Assembly: GCA_944322825.1 (NCBI GenBank)
Contig: CALUQD010000011.1
Span: forward strand, 1 to 32,599
Source of the DNA: Candidatus Avelusimicrobium pullicaecorum
GTDB taxonomy: Bacteria; Elusimicrobiota; Elusimicrobia; Elusimicrobiales; Elusimicrobiaceae
Length of the DNA stretch: 32,599 nt
Direction of reading: 5' to 3'
Of the stretch, positions 14,398-21,979 are shown piece after piece; position 1 is the stretch's first letter; every line of letters begins with the position of its first letter. The translations under genes were made by a program, and so were the position numbers. The notes under the pieces were generated by a model. That model did no database searches. It worked only from the letters and a program-made list of their open reading frames with translations, and was not told the DNA's origin.

Positions 14398-16002
14398 TTA
14401 CTTGTCCGGAAGGGGAGCCGCCAGCGAGGCGGAAGCGGGCTGCGGGGCGGCCGCCTGCACCAAAAGGGCGGCCTGCTGGCGGGCGGAACGGATTTGTTCG
14501 GTTTCCTGGGTACTGCGCAAGAGGGCGGGTGCAACGCCCAGGGTGTTGAGGCCTTCTTCCAGGGCGCGGTCGTAATCGATGCGGTCGAGCACATCGGGGC
14601 GGGCGGCCGCCAGCGAAGAAGCGTAATTCAGCCCCTGCACCAAGGCCGCCAACCCAGCCGCTTTTTGCGCTTGTGCAATCATCGATACATATTCCACTTT
14701 CATTTCCAAGCCCTGGATGCTTTGCGGCGGCTCGGGCAACAAGCCTTGGCGCACCAGCAAATTAAACGCGCGGTCAATCAGCGGGTCCAGCAGTTCGTTT
14801 TTCAGCCGTTCCAGGACGGGGCCCAACACCAGGAGTTTTTCCTGGTGGCGTTCGGCCACTTCGGCGGCGGTCATATTGGAATAATTTTGGGTGGAAAGCA
14901 TTAAAAACACGTCGGCAAAGAACTGGGCGCGGATGGTGTCGCGCACGCTTTGGATGGAAGCTTCGAGCGATTTTAAATCCGGCTGCACCTGGTAGGCGGG
15001 TTTGACGGCGGCGTCGGTAGTGCCGTTGTAGCGGGTAATGCCGCCGGGCAGCAAGTTCACTTCCCCCTGCACGTTGGACGAAACCATCATCGGCGGGTTG
15101 GTGCTTTTATCCAGCGCGACGAGTTTGGTTTTCTGCATTTTTTGCAGCATTTTCACGTCGCCCAGGCACTTCCAGCCCGGCCCGCGGCCGTAAGTGTCGG
15201 AAGCGTTTTTCACTTCCCAGCGAGCGGCGATGACGGGGAACTCGCGGTAGCCGCTTTGGCGCAAGAGATGCCCGTTGTCCGTCAAATAGACGGAAGTATA
15301 GGGCATATGCGTATGGTCCCGTTTGGCGGGGTCGGCAGACGGGTTGGGCCAAATCAGGTGAATGATTTTATGCCAACGCTGGGAGCGGTTATCGTCGCAT
15401 TCGCGGCGCACCGCCGGGGGCAGGTTTTCGGAGCCGAAGTTTTTTTGCATTTGTTCGGCCGTCATAAAAAATTCCCGCCCAAAGCGGTCCACGCGGCCGG
15501 CGGCGTCGGTACCCAGGCAGTACTCGCCAATGGTAAACGGGCGGCAGCGAATGCCTTTTTGGGCGTCCTCCTCCACCAAAAAAGCGGCCGTGCCAAATAC
15601 GGCAATTTCCTGGTAGAAGCCGTGCAGCACGCTGTATACGTTACTTTTGGCAAACACGTCTTCCAGGCGTTTTTTAATTTCAAACACCCATTCCCGCGCG
15701 CCGGGCAGGTTCATCAGTTCTTCGGGCGCGAGGGTCAAGTCGAACCAACTGCGTGAAGGACTGGTCAGCCCGCTCATCATCCCGGCGCAAAGGACTTCTA
15801 CCGCCAAGCACGGGTCGGAATCCAGCAGGGTTTTGTGGTCGATGCGGCGGCCTTGGTTCGGGGTTTGCCCGTCAAAAAAGCCGCGGGTAGGCGCCAGGTA
15901 GGAGGTGAGTTCCTTCCAAACGGGCGTCCAGGTGGAGCGCTCGTTTTTCAGTTCTTCATACAGGCGCAAATAATCGGTTTTCGGTTGGTTATTATTTTTC
16001 AT
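14398..16002 (-). CDS. Portal protein (podovirus head-tail connector)
   Basis: A 534-residue protein. LYEELKNERSTWTPVWKELTSYLAPTRG near the N-terminus, GMMSGLTSPSRSWFDLTL at about 75-92, the GRGPGW block near residue 275 and SNMTAAEVAERHQEK near 380 match the podovirus head-tail connector family. It forms the ring at the capsid vertex through which DNA is packaged. Length is normal. No Shine-Dalgarno sequence precedes the ATG; the upstream bases are pyrimidine-rich. Transcription probably starts at 16402, giving a leader of about 400 bases that runs antisense through the 59-residue gene at 16077. Confidence 0.94.
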   Translation of the reverse strand: MKNNNQPKTDYLRLYEELKNERSTWTPVWKELTSYLAPTRGFFDGQTPNQGRRIDHKTLLDSDPCLAVEVLCAGMMSGLTSPSRSWFDLTLAPEELMNLPGAREWVFEIKKRLEDVFAKSNVYSVLHGFYQEIAVFGTAAFLVEEDAQKGIRCRPFTIGEYCLGTDAAGRVDRFGREFFMTAEQMQKNFGSENLPPAVRRECDDNRSQRWHKIIHLIWPNPSADPAKRDHTHMPYTSVYLTDNGHLLRQSGYREFPVIAARWEVKNASDTYGRGPGWKCLGDVKMLQKMQKTKLVALDKSTNPPMMVSSNVQGEVNLLPGGITRYNGTTDAAVKPAYQVQPDLKSLEASIQSVRDTIRAQFFADVFLMLSTQNYSNMTAAEVAERHQEKLLVLGPVLERLKNELLDPLIDRAFNLLVRQGLLPEPPQSIQGLEMKVEYVSMIAQAQKAAGLAALVQGLNYASSLAAARPDVLDRIDYDRALEEGLNTLGVAPALLRSTQETEQIRSARQQAALLVQAAAPQPASASLAAPLPDK

Positions 16003-16076
16003 AGGGAGAGAATGCGCAACAGAAACGTGCGCTGGCAGGATAAATTTACTAAGATAGAAGAAAGAAGGAGGGAAAA

Positions 16077-16256
16077 ATGTTGCCTTTAATTACTATTTAT
16101 GTGTTTGTCGTATTGCTGGCTGTGCCGGGGTTTTACATCATCACGCGCAAAGTGTTTCCGCGCGGGAGCAAAAAATCCGCTATGTGGATTTCCATCCTGC
16201 TGACTATTTTGCTGCTGGCGATATTGGCTTTTGCTACGGCGGCTACGCCGATGTAA
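16077..16256 (+). CDS. 59-residue two-helix membrane protein
   Basis: The ATG at 16077 follows an ideal AAGGAGGG. The product has two membrane helices (about residues 3-22 and 36-56) joined by a short basic loop (TRKVFPRGSKK), so both ends should face the periplasm. It runs against the operon, just upstream of the portal gene, and ends 21 bases before its own terminator. No -35/-10 pair is obvious. No family was recognised; small prophage membrane proteins of this kind include superinfection-exclusion proteins and toxins. It lies within the leader of the leftward portal transcript, so the two RNAs are complementary. Confidence 0.72.
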   Translation: MLPLITIYVFVVLLAVPGFYIITRKVFPRGSKKSAMWISILLTILLLAILAFATAATPM

Positions 16257-16277
16257 AAAACGCAAATGTTTTCGTGG

Positions 16278-16306
16278 AACCCGCCCCGCAAGGGCGGGTT
16301 TTTTGA
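16278..16306 (+). terminator. Intrinsic terminator of the 59-residue gene
   Basis: A 9-bp perfect stem (16278-16286 with 16292-16300) followed by TTTT on the right. There is no U run on the leftward strand, so leftward transcription from 16402 should pass. Confidence 0.88.
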
Positions 16307-16408
16307 TATAAAAATCCCCATCCGCAGGCGCAAAAAAAGCCACAGCCGCTTTACAACACACAAACAATAAATAGGAATTTACTTCGGTAGGATTACTTCT
16401 ATCTTTTA

Positions 16409-16438
16409 ATTATAGCATAAAATAGGCGGTATTGTCAA
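16409..16438 (-). promoter_or_regulatory. Consensus sigma-70 promoter P2 for the portal operon
   Basis: On the leftward strand: TTGACA (16438-16433), 18-base spacer, TATAAT (16414-16409), with an extended -10 TG two bases before the -10. Both hexamers are perfect. The start point should be near 16402. Downstream lie two direct GAAGTAA words and, at about 16348-16331, a short stem followed by seven U, a possible weak terminator. It resembles P1 at 25482-25510 closely, including TTGACAA and GCTATAAT. Confidence 0.9.
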
Positions 16439-16522
16439 GCAAAACTTTATTTGAGGGGCGTATCTCCGTCGGCAAGCGTCTTGCGCCTGTTTGATAATTT
16501 ACCCATTACCTAAAAGGAAAGG

Positions 16523-16557
16523 AAAAACTTACCGGTAAGAGGCCCGGCCTTTCCGGG
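16523..16557 (-). terminator. Possible weak terminator of the five-gene cargo cassette
   Basis: Leftward past the last cargo stop there is a 5-bp GC stem (16557-16543), then the palindrome CTTACCGGTAAG (16539-16528) followed by TTTTT. Stems are short, so some read-through towards P2 is likely. Confidence 0.4.
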
Positions 16558-16601
16558 GGATGTTTTCCCACGAATACCAGGCCCTCATACGAAAGTACGA
16601 A

Positions 16602-17705
16602 TTATTTGGAATGGAGGATGACCGCCATATCAGCGCCCATTATTTTTTTAAGAGGCGTATCTTTTTTCCAGGATTCCACCAATTTTGCTTTTTGGGAAGA
16701 GCGGAACTGGGCGAGGATATCGTCGGATTCCCGGAAGTAGCGAAAGAAAGGGTTGTTATAGGATAAATAATCCGGGGTGGTAAAAAGCATCACAAACGCA
16801 TCTTTGCCCAGCAGGCGGGGCAGATTGGAATCGTAGTGATACCCCAGGTGACCGAATCCGGCATATACCACAATAAGCGCATCCGACTGGGCGGCGCGCA
16901 AAGCGCGCAAACGCCGGGCCCACGCCTGGTTGCGAAAGCGCATCCCCACAAAAGAAGTGGCATAATCCATATACATCTGTTCGGAAGGGAAGGTATGGGT
17001 TTCCTGCCAGACTTTTTTGAACAAAGCGTATTCTTCTTCCAACCCCACCACGCCGATACCGGCTTTTAAGGCTTCGTATAAAACGGGTGTCGTGTGACGT
17101 TTGACTCCCTTCAAGCGGCGGGCAATATCCCGGGGGTGGGTGATAACGCTGCCCAGCGAAAAGGGGGTTTCTTCGTCGGCGGGCAAAAACTCGGTAGCCA
17201 GATAAATGGGGCGGTTTGGATAAAGCTGCGGCAGCATACGCACCAGGGAGCGGACTTCGTTGGCCAAGCCGGGGATATCGTGCACTTCGCCGATATAGAG
17301 CGTGTTCAGCTCTTTGGGCAAAAATTCCCCATAGGGAAGGGCCCCTTTTACCACCCGGCTTTTAATGAGGGAAGCCACTGCCGGCGCCTGGCGGGAAAAT
17401 TTTTCATAGTTTTGCGCAAAGCGTTTCAGCGAAAGCGTTATCCGGGCATTATTCTTTACGCAAGCCCGCGGAAAGAGCTGCGCATCCAACTGAAAGGAAA
17501 GGTGGGAAAGGAACAAATCTTTCCCGTGCTTGTTCATTACCGGCGGGGGCAGTTTCACCCGGATATTTCCGACGGAAAAAGAGGCCTTTTTATAGCTGCT
17601 GCGCAAAAATTCTTTGCCTGCCTGGGAAAGCACTTTTCCCTGCCCGTAGAGCGGGCCTGCGGCGGCCAACAACAGTGCAACCAGTATGCAAGTTCCTCTT
17701 TTCAT
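16602..17705 (-). CDS. Secreted ChaN/EreA-like protein E (divergent)
   Basis: A 367-residue protein with a signal peptide ending near LYG-Q (residues 20-22). It is the last and shortest of five tandem paralogues and the most divergent. It keeps GEVH (139-142), ATEFL about 30 residues later, GLEEEY in place of YPLED, RNQAWARRL, and VYAGFGH. It lacks the KMAEIRxTDPDALF block in its exact form (AAQSDALIVVYAGFGH) and the W.G..A..LA C-terminal block. These motifs place it in the ChaN/EreA/TIKI-like superfamily, whose members bind haem or hydrolyse esters and peptides; which applies here is unknown. It starts five bases after the stop of gene D. Confidence 0.8.
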   Translation of the reverse strand: MKRGTCILVALLLAAAGPLYGQGKVLSQAGKEFLRSSYKKASFSVGNIRVKLPPPVMNKHGKDLFLSHLSFQLDAQLFPRACVKNNARITLSLKRFAQNYEKFSRQAPAVASLIKSRVVKGALPYGEFLPKELNTLYIGEVHDIPGLANEVRSLVRMLPQLYPNRPIYLATEFLPADEETPFSLGSVITHPRDIARRLKGVKRHTTPVLYEALKAGIGVVGLEEEYALFKKVWQETHTFPSEQMYMDYATSFVGMRFRNQAWARRLRALRAAQSDALIVVYAGFGHLGYHYDSNLPRLLGKDAFVMLFTTPDYLSYNNPFFRYFRESDDILAQFRSSQKAKLVESWKKDTPLKKIMGADMAVILHSK

Positions 17706-17710
17706 TCTGC

Positions 17711-19078
17711 TTATTTCCCGGTAAAAATTAACGCATAGTCAAACCCGGTTTGTTTAGCCAATTGCCGGGCGTATTGTCCGTTCCAATAGAGCAAAGTGGT
17801 CGTTTCCCGCAGGCGGAAGACGGCGTCTTCTCTGCCCCACACCGGGTGCAAAAGGTTATAGCGGGACAGGCTGTTGTCCGACATTTCCACCACCACCGGC
17901 TGTTCGTTGGCAAAAAATTTAGGGAGCGACTGCGGCACCATCCACGACGTGTGCCCAATTCCGGCGTACACGACAAACAACGCATCCGGGTCCGTCTTGC
18001 GGATTTCCGCCATTTTGCTTTCTATCACGCGCGCCCACGTTTTGTTGCGCGAACTGATAGTAAACAAACACAATTGCTGCTTTTCTTCCAATTCCGTTTC
18101 AAAAATTTTATTTTGCACGGGGTCTTCCAGCGGATACACTTCCACCCCGGCCTTGTCTAAACGGGCAAAGACTTTTTCCCCGTATCGGTCTTCGGCCAAT
18201 TGCTCCGGCTGAAAAGTCGGCAGTGTTTCTTCGCTCACGCGGCGGTAATAGCGGGACAGCGCCGCACCGTCGGGTTTTGCAACCGGCGGCAGATCCAAAA
18301 ATTCGCTGAATACCACCACCCGGCGCGCCGGATAGGCGTGCTTGATCTGCAACAGCAAATCCACCAATTGCCGCTGCACATGCGGGGAGCCGTGCCGTTC
18401 TCCGATTAAAAGCATCTTTTGGTGCTGTACTTGCCGCACCAAAAAAGAAAAGGCCTGCCGGGCATAGAACGCCCTTAATTCCTGGCGGCCTTTATCCGGC
18501 CAGCGCTTCAGCCAATTCATCCGTTCCAATAAATTTTGATTGGCGTACAAAATTTCTTTATTAAGGGTTAACGTCAGCGGGGTCACTTGCTTAAACGGCT
18601 GATAGATAATCCGCTGAATGAGGACATCCTCCAGCTGGGGAAAATGTTCTTGCTGAAATTGGATTACTTTTTGATAACTTTCGTCGACGGCTTGCTTTAA
18701 GGCTTTGCGCGAAGTGAACCATTCGCTTCCTATCCGCACCGGCTGGAAAGGGCCGAACTGTTTTTGGAGGGACTCCTTCGCCCACGAAAAGGGATTTTGG
18801 GGAGAGTCGGGGCGGATTTTCATTGTTGCGGAAGGCTTGGAAGACGGTTGTTTAAAAACCGCCGCCGCGGCGCCTTTTACAGACGCCGACGCACCCACCT
18901 GCAGTACGGGTTTCCAGGCCGTCTGCGGCCGAACCGCCGCGGACAGCGCTTTCTGGCCGGTTTTTTGGCTGACGCCGGCCGAAATTTTAGGCAACACCTG
19001 GGCCGCCGCCGGGCAGGCAGCCGCCAAACTGATTGCCAAAGAAATTAAACCTATGCAGTTACGACGTACTTGTTTCAT
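17711..19078 (-). CDS. Secreted ChaN/EreA-like protein D
   Basis: A 455-residue protein with a signal peptide ending PAAA-Q (residue 27) and an N-terminal linker of about 100 residues. The core has GERH (226-229), VVVFSEFLDLPP, YPLEDP, RNKTWARVIESKMAEIRKTDPDALF and VYAGIGHTSW, then LPKFFANEQPVVVEM and the C-terminal GFDYAL. The paired GExH and GxGH motifs with a Glu strand between define the ChaN/EreA-like fold. All motif residues are present, so it should be active. It starts 34 bases after gene C without a good ribosome site (AAGGA is too far), suggesting coupling to the upstream gene. Confidence 0.82.
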   Translation of the reverse strand: MKQVRRNCIGLISLAISLAAACPAAAQVLPKISAGVSQKTGQKALSAAVRPQTAWKPVLQVGASASVKGAAAAVFKQPSSKPSATMKIRPDSPQNPFSWAKESLQKQFGPFQPVRIGSEWFTSRKALKQAVDESYQKVIQFQQEHFPQLEDVLIQRIIYQPFKQVTPLTLTLNKEILYANQNLLERMNWLKRWPDKGRQELRAFYARQAFSFLVRQVQHQKMLLIGERHGSPHVQRQLVDLLLQIKHAYPARRVVVFSEFLDLPPVAKPDGAALSRYYRRVSEETLPTFQPEQLAEDRYGEKVFARLDKAGVEVYPLEDPVQNKIFETELEEKQQLCLFTISSRNKTWARVIESKMAEIRKTDPDALFVVYAGIGHTSWMVPQSLPKFFANEQPVVVEMSDNSLSRYNLLHPVWGREDAVFRLRETTTLLYWNGQYARQLAKQTGFDYALIFTGK

Positions 19079-19112
19079 AAATAATTTTTTGTTATCCGTT
19101 CCTTACGTATGA

Positions 19113-20642
19113 TTATCGGAAAAACACATTATATATTCTTTTGAGCTTGGGCCACGGTTTTTCCGCCAAGACAAGCGAGTAATCAAACCCGCTGTGCTGG
19201 GCCAGCGCGCGGGCGTCCGGGCCGGTCCAGAAAGAAAATGTATCCGTATGATGCGCGTTAAAAAATGGATCATTTTTCCCCCACACGACGCGCAAATTAT
19301 TGCTTCTTGCCGGGGATCTTACCCCAATTTCCACCACAACCGGATTTTCGTTTGCAAAGAATTTAGGTATAGAATACGGCTTGACCCACGACGTATGGCC
19401 GTTCCCCGCATACACCAGGAACAACGCATCCGGGTCCGTTTTGCGGATTTCGGCCATTTTGGCCGCTATCACGCGCGCCCACATTTTATTGCGATGAACC
19501 ACCGCCAACAAAGCGTTCATATGCCCCAAAGTTTCCGCCTCCAACAACTGGCACTGGGTATAGTCTTCCAGGGGGTATACTTCTATTTGCCGGTTCAACA
19601 GCTGCGCAAACGTTTTTTGAGCATATTCTTCCACTTTCACCCGGGGCAAATCGACTGCGGGAACTTCCTCTCCGGTTACGCGCCGGAAATAGGTATCGGT
19701 AGTATAACCCATAGGCAGTTCCGCACGCGGCAGATTGATAAATTCGGTAAACAGCACCACCCGGCGTTGGGGATTTTGCTCTTTTAGCCGCGTGACCAAT
19801 TGCACAACCGACTGTTGAATTTCGTCAAAATAATGGCATTCGCCCAATATAATCATTTTCTCATTTTGCAGGCGTTGGGCCAGGTCGGAAACCGCTTGCT
19901 TGGAAGCGACCGTCTGAAAAGCGCCCCGCCCTTGCTGGGGATAGGCGTCCAGCCATTTTACCCGTTTAATATGATTGGCAAGAGAAACTTTTACCAGTTC
20001 ATTATTTTTCTGGGCGAAGGGAGAGTATTGGCGTATCAACGAAGGCTCAAAGAACAGCTCTTTCACCCAGCGTTCGTTTTCTGCCGCCAACCGGGAGATT
20101 TGCTGTAACGTGCTTTCAAATTTTTGTTTGACTTGCTCGTTGGGCGCGCGAAGCCTTGCCTGCGCCGCGCGCGTCAGCAAACTCCAGCGCAGCTGCAAGA
20201 GCAGGTTTTTATCTTCTTTTGTGAAGGGGATTCCGATCTGTTTGGGCGCAGTCTGCTTGGCCGGTTTAGGCTGTTGGCTCTTGGCGTTGTAACTGATCCC
20301 CGCCGCCGCCTGATCTAAGCGGCGCGCAAAATTGGATTGCGCCGCAGAGGCGTTTTGCCGGGCGTTTGCGGAAACTTTCTGCGCTTGGGCACGCACTTTC
20401 GCCGTCGGACGCAGCGTTGGCGTCTTTTGCACCGCGCCCGAAGCGGCTTGCCGTACCGCGCGCGACCCCGCCGCCTTACTCAGTGCGGCCTTGGCCGTTT
20501 GACGGCCGACGGCCGTCTGCCCCGCGGTTGCACCCAGCGTGGCCTTGGCGGCGGGCAGCAGTTTATTTTGCGCCCGCAACGGTGCTGCAATTACCATAAT
20601 GCAGCACAAAAATACAAGATGATAAAATACGGTTTTCTTCAT
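19113..20642 (-). CDS. Secreted ChaN/EreA-like protein C
   Basis: A 509-residue protein, the longest paralogue. Signal peptide ends LRA-Q at residue 25; an Ala/Lys/Gln-rich helical linker runs to about residue 135. Motifs: GECH (267-270), FTEF (298-301), YPLED (356-360), RNKMWAR (384-390), YAGNGH (411-416), and the C-terminal WTGPDARALAQHSGFDYSLV. Its ATG overlaps the stop of gene B as ATGA, so translation is coupled. The C-terminus has an extra basic tail (KPWPKLKRIYNVFFR) absent in the others. Role unknown; probably an exported enzyme or ligand-binding protein delivered by the lysogen. Confidence 0.82.
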   Translation of the reverse strand: MKKTVFYHLVFLCCIMVIAAPLRAQNKLLPAAKATLGATAGQTAVGRQTAKAALSKAAGSRAVRQAASGAVQKTPTLRPTAKVRAQAQKVSANARQNASAAQSNFARRLDQAAAGISYNAKSQQPKPAKQTAPKQIGIPFTKEDKNLLLQLRWSLLTRAAQARLRAPNEQVKQKFESTLQQISRLAAENERWVKELFFEPSLIRQYSPFAQKNNELVKVSLANHIKRVKWLDAYPQQGRGAFQTVASKQAVSDLAQRLQNEKMIILGECHYFDEIQQSVVQLVTRLKEQNPQRRVVLFTEFINLPRAELPMGYTTDTYFRRVTGEEVPAVDLPRVKVEEYAQKTFAQLLNRQIEVYPLEDYTQCQLLEAETLGHMNALLAVVHRNKMWARVIAAKMAEIRKTDPDALFLVYAGNGHTSWVKPYSIPKFFANENPVVVEIGVRSPARSNNLRVVWGKNDPFFNAHHTDTFSFWTGPDARALAQHSGFDYSLVLAEKPWPKLKRIYNVFFR

Positions 20643-21979
20643 TTTTCTGGCACCACTAACGCATAATCAAAACCCGTTTGCCGGGCAAACAGTTCGGCAT
20701 GGGGGTCGTCCCAAAAGAACAAGGCTTTGCGTTTAAAAAAAGGATGTTTTTTATTCCATACGACTTCCAATGTATTTAGGTCTGAGGGCTCCTCTTGGGT
20801 CATTTCCACCACGGCCCGGTTTTCATTTTCAAAAAATTTAGGCAACGCATACGGCATCAGCCACGACGTATGCGCTATCCCGGCGTACACGACAAACAAC
20901 GCATCCGGGTCGGTTTGGCGGATTTCGGCCATTTTCTGTTCCATCGTCCGCGCCCAACTTTTATTGCGCGCGGAAGTGTATTTGGCCGAAGTTTCCGACA
21001 AAAGCAATACCGGCTGTTCTTGGTTGGCCAACCGGCATAATTTGCGGTCTTCCAGCGGATAAATTTCAAAATTTTCTTTCAGCAAGGCGGCAAATAAATT
21101 CGGGGCATAATCTATTTTTTGGGGGGCCTGCAAATCGCTTGGGCGAAGCGGCGCAAGCGGAAAATCCGCCGCGCGGCGATAGTACGTGAAAAAATTTTCC
21201 TCCTTCTCCACCTTGGCAGTGGTGTCGGGCAAGTCGACAAATTCGGTAAACACCACCACCCGGCGGTTGGGGTTTTTATTCCGCAAAGCTCTTAACAAGT
21301 CGCCCACGGCTTGTTGCACGCAAGAAAGATAATGCACTTCCCCCAAAAACACCAAATCATATTGGGACAAATACTCCGCCAGCGCGCCGACGGCGTTTTG
21401 TTCAAACGGGATTAGCCCCAGCTTATCTTGGCCTTTGTTGGGGAGCGAATCGAGCCATTTGGCTTTTTCAAAAAAATGTTTGCTGGAAGACAGCACAATT
21501 TGATTATTCCGCAAGGCATACTGCGAATGCTCCCCGAATGTTTCATACAAAACGTCGCGTATCCCCGTGTGAGCGAATTTTTCATTTTTGGTCCATACGG
21601 TGCGTATGTCGTGCAAAGCCTCCGCATTGGCCCTTATGATTTTTTGCTGGTTTCGGCTGAGCGGATGCGGAATGCTGTTGACCAGCCCCTGGTAGGAAAG
21701 CACGTTTTTCCTGCGGGCATTGGACTCCGAACGCGTATGCGCCGCGGGCACCCGCACGCCGGGAACGACGGCGGACGCTTGTGCCGCCGTATGTCTAAGG
21801 GCGGCCTGGCCGGCGATTTGGCGCGCGGTGTTTGCGGCAACGGTTGGGCGCGCAACGCTCTTGGCAACGTTTTCCCCCAGCGCGGCCTTGGCCGCGGGCA
21901 GCAGGTTTTTCTGTGCGACAAGCGGCAGGGAAAGGCTCAGGCCGACCAAAAAGACGGCAAACGAGTTAAGAAATTTCAT
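20639..21979 (-). CDS. Secreted ChaN/EreA-like protein B
   Basis: The protein has 446 residues from the ATG at 21979; the longer open frame to 22123 lies inside gene A and lacks a signal peptide. Signal peptide ends LVA-Q (residue 23). Residues 24-80 are almost identical to those of protein A, both as protein and as DNA, while the rest has diverged. Motifs: GEVH (213-216), FTEF (244-247), YPLED (307-311), RNKSWAR (338-344) and VYAGIAH, where Ala replaces the second Gly of GxGH seen in its paralogues. The start overlaps the end of gene A by 14 bases, with GGAAAGGGA as ribosome site. Confidence 0.82.
   Translation of the reverse strand: MKFLNSFAVFLVGLSLSLPLVAQKNLLPAAKAALGENVAKSVARPTVAANTARQIAGQAALRHTAAQASAVVPGVRVPAAHTRSESNARRKNVLSYQGLVNSIPHPLSRNQQKIIRANAEALHDIRTVWTKNEKFAHTGIRDVLYETFGEHSQYALRNNQIVLSSSKHFFEKAKWLDSLPNKGQDKLGLIPFEQNAVGALAEYLSQYDLVFLGEVHYLSCVQQAVGDLLRALRNKNPNRRVVVFTEFVDLPDTTAKVEKEENFFTYYRRAADFPLAPLRPSDLQAPQKIDYAPNLFAALLKENFEIYPLEDRKLCRLANQEQPVLLLSETSAKYTSARNKSWARTMEQKMAEIRQTDPDALFVVYAGIAHTSWLMPYALPKFFENENRAVVEMTQEEPSDLNTLEVVWNKKHPFFKRKALFFWDDPHAELFARQTGFDYALVVPEK

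Noticed and set aside
16086-16367. 93-codon leftward frame over the 59-residue gene
   Set aside because: No ribosome site, low-complexity basic product, and it crosses the terminator hairpin; it is the shadow of the real rightward gene.
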